Notes under the pieces: generated by a model | The model's database searches: none | What the model was told of the DNA's origin: nothing | What the model saw: only the letters and a program-made list of their open reading frames with translations | Assembly: GCA_016806645.1 (NCBI GenBank) | Contig: JACSYO010000539.1 | Coordinates: 1-64,000, forward strand | Reading direction: 5' to 3' | Origin: Ophiodon elongatus | Taxonomy: Eukaryota > Chordata > Actinopteri > Perciformes > Hexagrammidae | Length of the DNA: 64,000 bases | Program-made: the position numbers and the translations under genes | Shown here: positions 1-15,045 of the stretch, one piece after another | How the letters are laid out: each line of letters starts with the position of its first letter | Position numbering within the stretch: position 1 is the first letter of the stretch

Positions 1-3000
1 TGGGATAATGTATTGAGGTAAATCAAGTAAACTGTGTATTTTTCAACATATTCCACTTTTGGCCTCTTGCCTGACGAAACGTATTTTGAGAGCATACAAC
101 GTGGAAATGCAGCTTTAAGTCAGAAAAGTGACGAGAACATCATGTATTCATGAAATTAACATGAAACTTGAGAGTCTGCTGTACTGGGATAATGTATTGA
201 GGTAAATCAAGTAAAGTGTGTATTTTTCAACATATTCCACTTTTGGCCTCTTGCCTGACGAAACGTATTTTGAGAGCATACAACGTGGAAATGCAGCTTT
301 AAGTCAGAAAAGTGACGAGAACATCATGTATTCATGAAATTAACATGAAACTTGAGAGTCTGCTGTACTGGGATAATGTATTGATTTAAATCAAGTAAAC
401 TGTGTATTTTTCAACTTATTCCAATTTTTGCCTCTTGCCAGCCGATACGTCTTTTGAGAGCATACAACGTGGAAATGCATCTTTAAGGCAGAAAAGTGAT
501 TAAAACATCATGTATTCATGAAATTAACATGAAACTTGAGAGTCTGCTGTTCTGGGATAATGTATTGAGGTAAATCAAGTAAACTGTGTATTTTTCAACA
601 TATTCCACTTTTGGCCTCTTGCCTGACGAAACGTATTTTGAGAGCATACAACGTGGAAATGCAGCTTTAAGTCAGAAAAGTGACGAGAACATCATGTATT
701 CATGAAATTAACATGAAACTTGAGAGTTTGCTGTACTGGGATAATGTATTGAGGTAAATCAAGTAAACTGTGTATTTTTCAACATATTCCACTTTTGGCC
801 TCTTGCCAGACGAAACGTATTTTAAGAGCATATAATGTGGAAATGCAGCTTTAAGGCAGAAAAGTGATTAAAACATCATGTATTCATGAAATTAACATGA
901 AACTTAAAAGTCTGCTGTTCAGTGACATTTTTTTTGAGGAAAATCAATTAAACTGTGTATTTTTCAACAAAATCCGTTGGCCTCTTCGAAGCCGAAACGT
1001 CTTTCCAGACTATAAATACTGAAAATGCAGCGTTAAGGCTGAAAAGTGATGAGAACATCATGTATTCATAAAATAAACATGAAACTTTAGAGTGTGCTGT
1101 TCTGGGACAATGTATTGAGGTAAATCAAGTAAACTGTGTATTTTTCAACATATTCCACTTTTGGCCTCTTGCCAGACGAAACGTATTTTAAGAGCATATA
1201 ATGTGGAAATGCAGCTTTAAGGCAGAAAAGTGATTAAATCATCATGTATTCATGAAATTAACATGAAACTTAAAAGTCTGCTGTTCAGGGACATTTTTTT
1301 TGAGGAAAATCAATTAAACTGTGTATTTTTCAACAAAATCCACTGTTGGCCTCTTCCCAGGAGATACGTCTTTTGAGAGCATACAATGTGGAAATGCAGC
1401 TTTAATGCAGAAAAATTATGAGAACATCATGTATTCATAAAATTAACATGAAACTTGAGAGTGTGCTGTTCTGGGATAATGTATTGAGGTAAATCAAGTA
1501 AACTGTGTATTTTTCAACATATTCCACTTTTGGCCTCTTGCCTGACGAAACGTATTTTGAGAGCATACAACGTGGAAATGCAGCTTTAAGTCAGAAAAGT
1601 GACGAGAACATCATGTATTCATGAAATTAACATGAAACTTGAGAGTCTGCTGTTCTGGGATAATGTATTGAGGTAAATCAAGTAAACTGTGTATTTTTCA
1701 ACATATTCCACTTTTGGCCTCTTGCCTGACGAAACGTATTTTGAGAGCATACAACGTGGAAATGCAGCTTTAAGTCAGAAAAGTGACGAGAACATCATGT
1801 ATTCATGAAATTAACATGAAACTTGAGAGTCTGCTGTACTGGGATAATGTATTGAGGTAAATCAAGTAAAGTGTGTATTTTTCAACATATTCCACTTTTG
1901 GCCTCTTGCCTGACGAAACGTATTTTGAGAGCATACAACGTGGAAATGCAGCTTTAAGGCAGAAAAGTGATGAAAACATCATGTATTCATGAAATTAACA
2001 TGAAACTTGAGAGTCTGCTGTTCTGGGATAATGTATTGAGGAAAATCAAGTAAACTGTGTATTTTTCAACAAAATCCACTTTTGGCCTCTTGCCTGACGA
2101 AACGTCTTTTGAGAGCATACAACGTGAAATGCAGCTTTAAGGCAGAAAAGTGACGAGAACATCATGTATTCATGAAATTAACATGAAACTTGAGAGTCTG
2201 CTGTTCTGGGATATGTATTGAGGTAAATCAAGTAAACTGTGTATTTTTCAACATATTCCACTTTTGGCCTCTTGCCAGACGAAACGTATTTTGAGAGCAT
2301 ACAACGTGGAAATGCAGCTTTAAGTCAGAAAAGTGACGAGAACATCATGTATTCATGAAATTAACATGAAACTTGAGAGTCTGCTGTACTGGGATAATGT
2401 ATTGAGGTAAATCAAGTAAACTGTGTATTTTTCAACATATTCCACTTTTGGCCTCTTGCCTGACGAAACGTATTTTGAGAGCATACAACGTGGAAATGCA
2501 TCTTTAAGGCAGAAAAGTGATTAAAACATCATGTATTCATGAAATTAACATGAAACTTGAGAGTCTGCTGTTCTGGGATAATGTATTGAGGTAAATCAAG
2601 TAAACTGTGTATTTTTCAACATATTCCACTTTTGGCCTCTTGCCTGACGAAACGTATTTTGAGAGCATACAACGTGGAAATGCAGCTTTAAGTCAGAAAA
2701 GTGACGAGAACATCATGTATTCATGAAATTAACATGAAACTTGAGAGTCTGCTGTTCTGGGATAATGTATTGAGGTAAATCAAGTAAACTGTGTATTTTT
2801 CAACATATTCCACTTTTGGCCTCTTGCCTGACGAAACGTATTTTGAGAGCATACAACGTGGAAATGCAGCTTTAAGTCAGAAAAGTGACGAGAACATCAT
2901 GTATTCATGAAATTAACATGAAACTTGAGAGTCTGCTGTACTGGGATAATGTATTGAGGTAAATCAAGTAAAGTGTGTATTTTTCAACATATTCCACTTT

Positions 3001-6000
3001 TGGCCTCTTGCCTGACGAAACGTATTTTGAGCATACAACGTGGAAATGCAGCTTTAAGTCAGAAAAGTGACGAGAACATCATGTATTCATGAAATTAACA
3101 TGAAACTTGAGAGTCTGCTGTACTGGGATAATGTATTGATTTAAATCAAGTAAACTGTGTATTTTTCAACTTATTCCAATTTTTGCCTCTTGCCAGCCGA
3201 TACGTCTTTTGAGAGCATACAACGTGGAAATGCATCTTTAAGGAAGAAAAGTGATTAAAACATCATGTATTCATGAAATTAACATGAAACTTGAGAGTCT
3301 GCTGTTCTGGGATAATGTATTGAGGTAAATCAAGTAAACTGTGTATTTTTCAACATATTCCACTTTTGGCCTCTTGCCTGACGAAACGTATTTTGAGAGC
3401 ATACAACGTGGAAATGCAGCTTTAAGTCAGAAAAGTGACGAGAACATCATGTATTCATGAAATTAACATGAAACTTGAGAGTCTGCTGTACTGGGATAAT
3501 GTATTGAGGTAAATCAAGTAAACTGTGTATTTTTCAACATATTCCACTTTTGGCCTCTTGCCAGACGAAACGTATTTTAAGAGCATATAATGTGGAAATG
3601 CAGCTTTAAGGCAGAAAAGTGATTAAAACATCATGTATTCATGAAATTAACATGAAACTTAAAAGTCTGCTGTTCAGTGACATTTTTTTTGAGGAAAATC
3701 AATTAAACTGTGTATTTTTCAACAAAATCCACCGTTGGCCTCTTCGAAGCCGAAACGTCTTTCCAGACTATAAATACTGAAAATGCAGCGTTAAGGCTGA
3801 AAAGTGATGAGAACATCATGTATTCATAAAATAAACATGAAACTTTAGAGTGTGCTGTTCTGGGACAATGTATTGAGGTAAATCAAGTAAACTGTGTATT
3901 TTTCAACATATTCCACTTTTGGCCTCTTGCCAGACGAAACGTATTTTAAGAGCATATAATGTGGAAATGCAGCTTTAAGGCAGAAAAGTGATTAAATCAT
4001 CATGTATTCATGAAATTAACATGAAACTTAAAAGTCTGCTGTTCAGGGACATTTTTTTTGAGGAAAATCAATTAAACTGTGTATTTTTCAACAAAATCCA
4101 CTGTTGGCCTCTTCCCAGGAGATACGTCTTTTGAGAGCATACAATGTGGAAATGCAGCTTTAATGCAGAAAAATTATGAGAACATCATGAATTCATAAAA
4201 TTAACATGAAACTTGAGAGTGTGCTGTTCTGGGATAATGTATTGAGGTAAATCAAGTAAACTGTGTATTTTTCAACATATTCCACTTTTGGCCTCTTGCC
4301 TGACGAAACGTATTTTGAGAGCATACAACGTGGAAATGCAGCTTTAAGTCAGAAAAGTGACGAGAACATCATGTATTCATGAAATTAACATGAAACTTGA
4401 GAGTCTGCTGTTCTGGGATAATGTATTGAGGTAAATCAAGTAAACTGTGTATTTTTCAACATATTCCACTTTTGGCCTCTTGCCTGACGAAACGTATTTT
4501 GAGAGCATACAACGTGGAAATGCAGCTTTAAGTCAGAAAAGTGACGAGAACATCATGTATTCATGAAATTAACATGAAACTTGAGAGTCTGCTGTACTGG
4601 GATAATGTATTGAGGTAAATCAAGTAAAGTGTGTATTTTTCAACATATTCCACTTTTGGCCTCTTGCCTGACGAAACGTATTTTGAGAGCATACAACGTG
4701 GAAATGCAGCTTTAAGTCAGAAAAGTGACGAGAACATCATGTATTCATGAAATTAACATGAAACTTGAGAGTCTGCTGTACTGGGATAATGTATTGATTT
4801 AAATCAAGTAAACTGTGTATTTTTCAACTTATTCCAATTTTTGCCTCTTGCCAGCCGATACGTCTTTTGAGAGCATACAACGTGGAAATGCATCTTTAAG
4901 GCAGAAAAGTGATTAAAACATCATGTATTCATGAAATTAACATGAAACTTGAGAGTCTGCTGTTCTGGGATAATGTATTGAGGTAAATCAAGTAAACTGT
5001 GTATTTTTCAACATATTCCACTTTTGGCCTCTTGCCTGACGAAACGTATTTTGAGAGCATACAACGTGGAAATGCAGCTTTAAGTCAGAAAAGTGACGAG
5101 AACATCATGTATTCATGAAATTAACATGAAACTTGAGAGTTTGCTGTACTGGGATAATGTATTGAGGTAAATCAAGTAAACTGTGTATTTTTCAACATAT
5201 TCCACTTTTGGCCTCTTGCCAGACGAAACGTATTTTAAGAGCATATAATGTGGAAATGCAGCTTTAAGGCAGAAAAGTGATTAAAACATCATGTATTCAT
5301 CAAATTAACATGAAACTTAAAAGTCTGCTGTTCAGTGAAATTTTTTTTGAGGAAAATCAATTAAACTGTGTATTTTTCAACAAAATCCACCGTTGGCCTC
5401 TTCGAAGCCGAAACGTCTTTCCAGACTATAAATACTGAAAATGCAGCGTTAAGGCTGAAAAGTGATGAGAACATCATGTATTCATAAAATAAACATGAAA
5501 CTTTAGAGTGTGCTGTTCTGGGACAATGTATTGAGGTAAATCAAGTAAACTGTGTATTTTTCAACATATTCCACTTTTGGCCTCTTGCCAGACGAAACGT
5601 ATTTTAAGAGCATATAATGTGGAAATGCAGCTTTAAGGCAGAAAAGTGATTAAATCATCATGTATTCATGAAATTAACATGAAACTTAAAAGTCTGCTGT
5701 TCAGGGACATTTTTTTTGAGGAAAATCAATTAAACTGTGTATTTTTCAACAAAATCCACTGTTGGCCTCTTCCCAGGAGATACGTCTTTTGAGAGCATAC
5801 AATGTGGAAATGCAGCTTTAATGCAGAAAAATTATGAGAACATCATGTATTCATAAAATTAACATGAAACTTGAGAGTGTGCTGTTCTGGGATAATGTAT
5901 TGAGGTAAATCAAGTAAACTGTGTACTGTGTATTTTTCAACATATTCCACTTTTGGCCTCTTGCCAGCCGAAACGTCTATTAAGATCATAAAACGTTGAT

Positions 6001-6030
6001 ATGCAGCTTTAAGGCAGAAACGTGATGGAA
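1..6030. repeat. Satellite array, type I monomers (184 bp)
   Basis: Head-to-tail monomers whose 'ctgggataatg' phase marker recurs at 185, 369, 553, 737 and onward, giving a 184-bp period. Each monomer contains 'aaatcaagtaaactgtgtat', 'ggcctcttgcc', 'acgaaacgt' and 'catgtattcatgaaatt'. Variants include 'ttcaggga/gtgacattttttttgagg' and 'tattgatttaaatc' monomers. The sequence is AT-rich and has no sustained reading frame; scattered 60-65 codon frames are by-products of the period. About 33 monomers are present. Copies are very similar, which suggests recent homogenisation. Chromosomal role (centromeric, pericentromeric or interstitial) cannot be told from the sequence. Confidence 0.97.
369..5930. 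repeat. Higher-order repeat of about nine 184-bp monomers (~1.65 kb)
   Basis: A distinctive monomer series recurs in the same order: 'tattgatttaaatc' monomer, plain monomer, 'tataatgtgg' monomer, 'ttcagtgacatt' monomer, 'gggacaatg' monomer, 'ttcagggacatt' monomer, then three plain ones. The series starts at about 369, 3124 and 4782. The last two starts are 1658 bp apart, close to 9 x 184. Positions 1-368 look like the tail of another unit. The 2023-3123 stretch between copies is plain monomers, and the third copy breaks off near 5930. Confidence 0.8.
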
Positions 6031-9000
6031 ACATCACATATTCATGGACATAACAAGAATCTTGAAAGTCTGCTGTTCTGGGAGACTTTATAGAGGAGTA
6101 ACAAATAAACTATGTATTTTGCAACAAAATCCACTTTTGACCTGCTCTCAGGCTGAAACGTCTTTTTAGACCATAAAAACTCAAAATTATTTTCTAAGGC
6201 AGGAAAGTGATGGAAACATCACATATTCATGTACATAACATGAAACTTGAAAGTCTGCTTATCTGGGAGACTTTATAGAGGATTATCAAGTAAACTGTGT
6301 ATTTTGCAAAAAAATCCATTTCTGTCATGTTCGCAGGCTGAAACGTCTTTTGAGACCACAAAAACTGAAAATGCAGCTGTAAAGCAGAAAAATGATGGAA
6401 ACATCACATATTCATGTACATAACAAGAATCTTGAAAGACTGCTGTTCTGGAAGACTTTATAGAGGAATATCAAGTAAACTGTGTATTTTGCAACAAAAT
6501 CCACTTTTGACCTGCTCTCAGGCTGAAACGTCTTTTTAGACGATAAAAACTGAAAATTATTTTCTAAGGCAGGAAAGTGATGGAAACATCACATATTCAT
6601 GTACATAACAAGAATCTTGAAAGACTGCTGTTCTGGAAGACTTTATAGAGGAATATCAAGTAAACTGTGTATTTTGCAACAAAATCCACTTTTGACCTGC
6701 TCTCAGGCTGAAACGTCTTTTTAGACCATAAAAACTGAAAATTATTTTCTAAGGCATGGAAGTGATGGAAACATCACATATTCATGTACATAACATGAAA
6801 CTTGAAAGTCTGCTGATCTGGGAGACTTTATAGAGGATTATCAAGTAAATTGTGTATTTTGCAACAAAATCCACTTTTGACCTGCTCTCAGGCTGAAACG
6901 TCTTTTTAGACCATAAAAACTGAAAATTAATTTTTAAGGCAGGAAAGTGATGGAAACATCACATATTCATGTACATAACAAGAATCTTGAAAGACTGCTG
7001 TTCTGGGAGACTTTATAGAGGAATATCAAGTAAACTGTGTATTTTGCAACAAAATCCACTTTTGACCTGCTCTCAGGCTGAAACGTCTTTTTAGACCATA
7101 AAAACTGAAAATTATTTTCTAAGGCAGGAAAGTGATGGAAACATCACATATTCATGTACATAACAAGAATCTTGAAAGTCTGCTGTTCTGGGAGAATTTA
7201 TAGAGGAGTAACAAGTAAACTATGTATTTTGCAACAAAATCCACTTTTGGCCTATATGCAGGCTGAAACGTCTTTTGAGACCATAAAAACTGAAAATGCA
7301 GCTGTAAAGCAGAAAAATGATGGAAACATCACATATTCATGTACATAACATGAAACTTGAAAGTCTGCTTATCTGGGAGACTTTATAGAGGATTATCAAG
7401 TAAACTGTATATTTTGCAAAAAAATCCATTTCTGTCATGTTCGTAGGCTGAAACGTCTTTTGAGACCACAAAAACTGAAAATGCAGCTGTAAAGCAGAAA
7501 AATGATGGAAACATCACATATTCATGTACATAACAAGAATCTTGAAAGACTGCTGTTCTGGGAGACTTTATAGAGGAATATCAAGTAAACTGTGTATTTT
7601 GCAACAAAATCCACTTTTGACCTGCTCTCAGGCTGAAACGTCTTTTTAGACCATAAAAACTGAAAATTATTTTTTTAGTCAGGAAAGTGATGGAAACATC
7701 ATATATTCATGGACAGAACAAGAATCTTGAAAGTCTGCTGTTCTGGGAGACTTTATAGAGGAATATCAAGTAAACTATGTATTTTGCAACAAAATCCACT
7801 TTTGACCTGCTCTCAGGCTGAAACGTCTTTTTAGACCATAAAAACTGAAAATTATTTTCTAAGGCAGGAAAGTGATGGAAACATCACATATTCATGTACA
7901 TAACATGAAACTTGAAAGTCTGCTGATCTGGGAGACTTTATAGAGGATTATCAAGTAAATTGTGTATTTTGCAACAAAATCCACTTTTGACCTGCTCTCA
8001 GGCTGAAACGTCTTTTTAGACCATAAAAACAGAAAATTAATTCTTAAGGCAGGAGAGTGATGGAAACATCACATATTCATGTACATAACAAGAATCTTGA
8101 AAGACTGCTGTTCTGGGAGACTTTATAGAGGAATATCAAGTAAACTGTGTATTTTGCAACAAAATCCACTTTTGACCTGCTCTCAGGCTGAAACGTCTTT
8201 TTAGACCATAAAAACTGAAAATTATTTTCTAAGGCAGGAAAGTGATGGAAACATCACATATTCATGTACATAACATAAAACTTGAAATTCTGCTTATCTG
8301 GGAGACTTTATAGAGGATTATCAAGTAAACTGTGTATTTTGCAAAAAAATCCATTTCTGTCATGTTCGCAGGCTGAAACGTCTTTTGAGACCACAAAAAC
8401 TGAAAATGCAGCTGTAAAGCAGAAAAACGATGGAAACATCACATATTCATGTACATAATAAGAATCTTGAAAGTCTGCTGTTCTGGCAGACTTTATAGAG
8501 GAATATCAAGTAAACTGTGTATTTTGTAACAAAATCCACTTTTGACCTGCTCTCAGGCTGAAACGTCTTTTTAGACCATAAAAACTGAAAATGTATTTTT
8601 AAGGCAGGAAAGTGATGGAAACATCACATATTCATGTACATAACATCAAACTTGAAAGTCTGCTGATCTGGGAGACTTTATAGAGGAATATCAAGTAAAC
8701 TGTGTATTTTGCAACAAAATCCATTTTTGTCCTGTTCGCAGTTTGAAACGTCTTTTTAGACCATAAAAACTGAAAATGCAGCTGTAAAGCAGAAAAATGA
8801 TGGAAACATCACATATTCATGTACATAACAAGAATCTTGAAAGACTGCTGTTCTGGGAGACTTTATAGAGGATTATCAAGTAAATTGTGTATTTTGCAAT
8901 AAAATCCACTTTTTGCCTGTTTGCAGGCTGAAACGTCTTTTGAGACCATAAAAACTGAAAATGCAGTTGTAAAGCAGAAAAATAATGGAAACATCATATA

Positions 9001-9690
9001 TTCATGAACATAACCAGAATCTTGAACGTCTGCTGTTCTGGGAGACTTTATAGAAGAATATCAAGTAAACTGTGTATTTTGCAACAAAAACCACTTTTGT
9101 CCTGTTTGCAGGCTGAAACGTCTTTTTAGACCATAAAAACTGAAAATTATTTTTTAGGGTAGAAAAGTGATGGAAACATCACGTATTCATGTACATAACA
9201 TGAAACTTGAAAGTCTGCTGATCTGGGAGACTTTATAGAGGATTATCAAGTAAACTGTGTATTTTGCAACAAAATCTACTTTTGACCTGATCTCAGGCTG
9301 AAACGTCTTTTTAGAGCAAAGAAACTGAAAATATAGCTGTGAGGCAAAAATGTGATGGAAACATCACATATTCATGAATATAAAATGAACCTGGACAGTT
9401 TGCTGTTCTGGGAGACTTTATAGAGGAATATCAAGTAAACTGTGTATTTTGCCACAAAATCCACTTTTGGCCTGTTTGCAGGCTGAAACATCTTTTGAGA
9501 CCATAAAAACTGAAAAAGTGATGGAAACATAATGTATTCATGGACACAACATGAAACTTGAAAGTCTGCTGTTCTGGGATACTTTATAGAGGAATATCAA
9601 GTAAATTGTTTATTTTGCAACAAAATCCACTTTTGTCCCGTTCGCAGGCTGAAACGTCGTTTGTGACAATAAAAATTGAAAATGCAACTT
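6031..9690. repeat. Satellite array, type II monomers (185 bp)
   Basis: The array switches to a related but distinct monomer marked by 'gggagactttatagagga', 'tgtgtattttgcaac', 'cctgctctcaggctgaaacg' and 'tgatggaaacatcacatattc'. Marker spacing at 6078, 6263 and 6448 gives 185 bp. About 20 monomers. The same skeleton as type I is recognisable (tcaagtaaactgtgtat, tgaaacgtctttt), so the two are diverged subfamilies of one satellite. Confidence 0.95.
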
Positions 9691-12600
9691 TACGGTAGAA
9701 AAATTGAGAACATCATGTATTCATGAAATTAACATGAAACTTGAGAGTCTGCTGTACTGGGACATATTGAGGTAAATCAAGTAAACTGTGTATTTTTCAA
9801 CATATTCCACTTTTGGCCTCTTGCCATTCGAAACGTATTTTAAGAGCATACAACGTGGAAATGCAGCTTTAAGGAAGAAAAGTGATGAGAACACCATGTT
9901 TTCATGAAATTAACATGATACTTTAAAGTTTGCTGTTCTGGGACAATTAATTGAGGTAAATCAAGTAAACTGTGTATTTCTCTGTGTATTTTTCAACATA
10001 TTCCACTTTAGGCCTCTTGCCAGCCGAAACGTCTATTAAGATCATAAAACGTGGATATGCAGCTTTCAGTCAGAAAATTATGAGAACATCATGTATTCAT
10101 GAAATTAACATGAAACTTGAGAGTCTGCTGTTCTGGGACATTTTTTTGAGGTAAATCAATTAAACTGTGTATTTTTCAACAAAATCCACTGTTGGCTTCT
10201 TCGAAGCCGAAAAGTCTTTCCAGACTATAAATACTGAAAATGCAGCATTAAGGCTGAAAAGTGATGAGAACATCATGTATTCATGAAATAAACATGAAAC
10301 TTGAGAGTGTGCTGTTCTGGGACAATGTATTGAGGTAAATCAAGTAAACTGTGTATTTTTCAACAAATTCCAATGTTGGCCTCTTCCCAGCTCAAAGGTC
10401 TTTTGAGAACAGGCAACGTGGAAATGCAGATTTAAGTCAGAAAAGTGACGAGAACATCATGTATTCATGAAATTAACATGAAACTTGAGAGTCTGCTGTA
10501 CTGGGATAATGTATTCAAGAAAGTAAATCAAGTAAACTGTGTATTTTTCAACATATTCCACTTTTGGCCTCTTGCCAGACGAAACGTATTTTAAGAGCAT
10601 ATAATGTGGAAATGCAGCTTTAAGGCAGAAAAGTGATTAAAACATCATGTATTCATGAAATTAACATGAAACTTAAAAGTCTGCTGTTCTGGGATAATGT
10701 ATTGAGGTAAATCAAGTAAACTGTGTATTTTTCAACAAATTCCAGTTTTGTCATCTTCCCAGCCTGAAACATCTTTTCAGACCATTAATATTGAAAATGC
10801 AGCTTTAAGGCAGAAAAGTGATGAGAACACCATGTTTTCATGAAATTAACATGATACTTTAAAGTTTGCTGTTCTGGGACAATGAATTGAGGTAAATCAA
10901 GTAAACTGTATATTTTTTCTGTGTATTTTTCAACATATTCCACTTTTGGCCTCTTGCCTGATGAAACGTATTTTGAGAGCATACAACGTGGAAATGCAGC
11001 TTTAAGGCAGATAAATTATGACAACATCATGTATTCATGAAATTAACATGAAACTTGAGAGTCTGCTGCACTGGGACAACGTATTGAGGTAAATCAAGTA
11101 AACTGTGTATTTTTCAACATATTCCACTTTTGGCCTCTTGCCAGACGAAACGTATTTTAAGAGCATATAATGTGGAAATGCAGCTTTAAGGCAGAAAAGT
11201 GATTAAAACATCATATATTCATGAAATTAACATGAAACTTAAAAGTCTGCTGTTCAGGGACATTTCTTTTGAGGAAAATCAATTAAACTGTGTATTTTTC
11301 AACAAAATCCACTGTTGTCCTCTTCGAAGCCGAAACGTCTATCCAGACTATAAATACTGAAAATGCAGCATAAAGAATGAAAAGTGATGAGAACATCATG
11401 TATTCATGAAATAAACATGAAACTTGAGAGTCTGCTGTACTGGGATAATGTATTGAGGTAAATCAAGTAAACTGTGTATTTTTCAACATATTCCACTTTT
11501 GGCCTCTTGCCAGACAAAACGTATTTTAAGAGCATATAATGTGGAAATGCAGCTTTAAGGCAGAAAAGTGATTAAAACATCATGTATTCATGAAATTAAC
11601 ATGAAACTTAAAAGTCTGCTGTTCAGGGACATTTCTTTGAAGAAAATCAAGTAAACTGTGTATTTTTCAACAAAATCCACTGTTGGCCTCTTCGAAGCCG
11701 AAAAGTCTTTCCAGACCATAAATACTGAAAATTATGATTTAATGCAGAAATGTGATGAGAACATCATGTATTCATGAAATTAACATGAAACTTGAGAGTC
11801 TGCTGTACTGGGACAACGTATTGAGGTAAATCAAGTAAACTGTGTATTTTTGAACATATTCCACTTTTGGCCTCTTGCCAGCCGAAAAGTATTTTAAGAG
11901 CATACAACGTGGAAATGCAGCTTCAAGGCAGAAAAGTGATTAAAACATCATGTATTCATGAAATTAACATGAAACTTAAAAGTCTGCTTTTCAGGGACAT
12001 TTCTTTGAAGAAAATCAAGTAAACTGTGTATTTTTCAACAAAATCCACTGTTGGCCTCTTCCCAGGAGATATGTCTTTTGAGAGCATACAACGTGGAAAT
12101 GCAGCTTTAAGTCAGAAAAGTGACGAGAACATCATGTATTCATAAAATTAACATGAAACTTCAGAGTCTGCTGTTCTGGGATAATGTATTGAGGTAAATC
12201 AAGTAAACTGTGTATTTTTCAACATATTCCACTTTTGGCATCTTGCCAGACGAAACGTATTTTGAGAGCATACAACGTGGAAATGCAGCTTTAAGGCAGA
12301 AAAGTGATTAAAACATCATGTATTCATGAAATTAACATGAAACTTGAGAGTCTGCTGTACTGGGATAATGTATTGAGGTAAATCAAGTAAACTGTGTATT
12401 TTTCAACAAAATCCAATGTTGGCCTCTTCCCAGCTCAAAGGTCTTTTGAGAACAGACAACGTGGAAATGCAGCTTTAAGGCAGAAAAGTGATTATAACAT
12501 CATGTATTCATGAAATTAACATGAAACTTAAAAGTCTGCTGTTCAGGGACATTTTTTTTGAGGAAAATCAATTAAACTGTGTATTTTTCAACATAATCCA

Positions 12601-13515
12601 CTGTTGGCCTCTTCGAAGCCGAAACGTCTTTCCAGACCATAAATACTCAAGATTTAGCATTAAGGCAGAAAAGTGATGAGAACATCATGTATTCATGAAA
12701 TTAACATGAAACTTGAGAGTCTGCTGTCCTGGGACAATGTATTGAGGTAAATCAAGTAAACTGTGTATTTTTCAACAGATTCCACTTTTGGCCTCTTGCC
12801 TGATGAAACGTCTTTTGAGAGCATACAAGGTGGAAATGCAGCTTTAATGCAGAAAAATTATGAGAACATCATGTATTCATAAAATTAACATGAAACTTGA
12901 GAGTCTGCTGTACTGGGACAACGTATTGAGGTAAATCAAGTAAACTGTGTATTTTTGAACATATTCCACTTTTGGCCTCTTGCCAGCCGAAACGTATTTG
13001 AAGAGCATACAACGTGGAAATGCAGCTTTAAGGCAGAAAAGTGATTAAAATATCTTGTATTCATGAAATTAACATGAAACTTAAAAGTCTGCTGTTCAGG
13101 GACATTTTTTTGAAGAAAATCAAGTAAACTGTGTATTTTTCAAAAAAATCCACTGTTGGCCTCTTCCCAGGAGATACGTCTTTTGAGAGCATACAACGTG
13201 GAAATGCAGCTTTAATGCAGAAAAATTATGAGAACATCATGTATTCATAAAATTAACATGAAACTTGAGAGTCTGCTGTACTGGGACATTTTTTTGAGGA
13301 AAATCAAGTAACCTGTGTATTTTTCAACAAAATCCACTGTTGGCCTCTTCGAAGCCGAAACGTCTTTCCAGACCATAAATACTCAAAATTTAGCATTCAG
13401 GCAGAAAAGTGATGAGAACATAATGTATTCATGAAATTAACATGAAACTTGAGAGTCTGCTGTTCTGGGACAATGTATTGAGGTAAATCAAGTAAACTGT
13501 GTATTTTTCAACAAA
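9691..13515. repeat. Satellite array, type I block
   Basis: Return to type I markers ('catgtattcatgaaattaacatg', 'ggcctcttgcc'). The monomers are more heterogeneous than in the first block, including 'gttggcctcttcgaagccgaaa' and 'ttcccagctcaaagg' variants. Confidence 0.93.
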
Positions 13516-15045
13516 ATCCACTTTTGACCTGCTCTCAGGCTGAAACGTCTTTTTAGACCATAAAAACTGAAAATTAATGTTTTAGTCAGGAAAGTGATGG
13601 AAACATCATATATTCATGGTCTTAACAATAATCTTGAAAGTCTGCAGTTCTAGGAGACTTTATAGAGGAGTAACAAGTAAACTGTGAATTTTGCAACAAA
13701 ATCCACTTTTGGCCTATATGCAGGCTGAAACGTCTTTTGAGACCATAAAAACTGAAAATGCAGCTGTAAAGCAGAAAAATGATGGAAACATCACATATTT
13801 ATGTACATAACAAGAATCTTGAAAGTCTGCTGTTCTGGGAGACTTTATAGAGGAATATCAAGTAAATTGTGTATTTTGCAACAAAATCCACTTTTGACCT
13901 GCTCTCAGGCTGAAACGACTTTTTAGACCATAAAAACTGAAAATTTATTTTTTAGGCAGGAAAGTGATGGAAACTTCACATATTCATGTACGTAACATGA
14001 AACTTGAAAGTCTGCTTATCTGGGAGACTTTAGAGAGGATTATCAAGTAAACTGTGTATTTTGCAACAAAATCCATTTTTGTCCTGTTCGCAGGCTGAAA
14101 CGTCTTTTTAGACCATAAAAACTGAAAATTAATTTTTAAGGCAGAAACGTGATGGAAACATCATATATTCATGTACATAACAAGAATCTTTAAAGTCTGC
14201 TGATCTGGGAGACTTTATAGAGGAATATCAAGTAAATTGTGTATTTTGCAACAAAATCCACTTTTGACCTGCTCTCAGGCTGAAACGTCTTTTGAGACCA
14301 TAAAAACTGAAAATGCAGCTGTAAAGCAGAAAAATGATGGAAACATCACATATTCATGTACATAACAAGAATCTTGAAAGTCTGCTGTTCTGGGAGACTT
14401 TATAGAGGATTATCAAGTAAACTGTGTATTTTGCAACAAAATCCACTTTTGACCTGCTCTCAGGCTGAAACGTCTTTTTAGACCTTAGAAACAGAAAATT
14501 ATTTTTTTAGGCAGGAAAGTGATGGAAACATCATATATTCATGGACATAACAAGAATCTTGAAAGTCTGCTGTTCTGGGAGACTTTATAGAGGATTATCA
14601 AGTAAACTGTGTATTTTGCAACAAAATCCATTTTTGTCCTGTTCGCAGGCTGAAACGTCTTTTTAGAGCAAAGAAACTGAAAATATAGCTGTGAGACAAA
14701 AATGTGACGGAAACATCACATATTCATGAATATAAAATGAACCTGGACAGTTTGCTGTTCTGGGAGACTTTATAGAGGAATATCAAGTAAACTGTATTTT
14801 GCAACAAAATCCACTTTTGGCCTGTTTGCAGGCTGAAACATCTTTTGAGACCATAAAAACTGAAAAAGTGATGGAAACATAATGTATTCATGGACACAAC
14901 ATGAAACTTGAAAGTCTGCTGTTCTGGGATACTTTATAGAGGAATATCAAGTAAATTGTTTATTTTGCAACAAAATCCACTTTTGGCCCGTTCGCATGCT
15001 GAAACGTCGTTTGTGACAATAAAAATTTAAAATGCAGCTTTAAGG
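13516..15045. repeat. Satellite array, type II block
   Basis: Type II markers resume within a monomer near 13515 ('cttttgacctgctctcaggc') and run for about eight monomers. The block includes a shortened monomer near 14820-14900 that has a close counterpart at 9470-9560. Confidence 0.93.
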
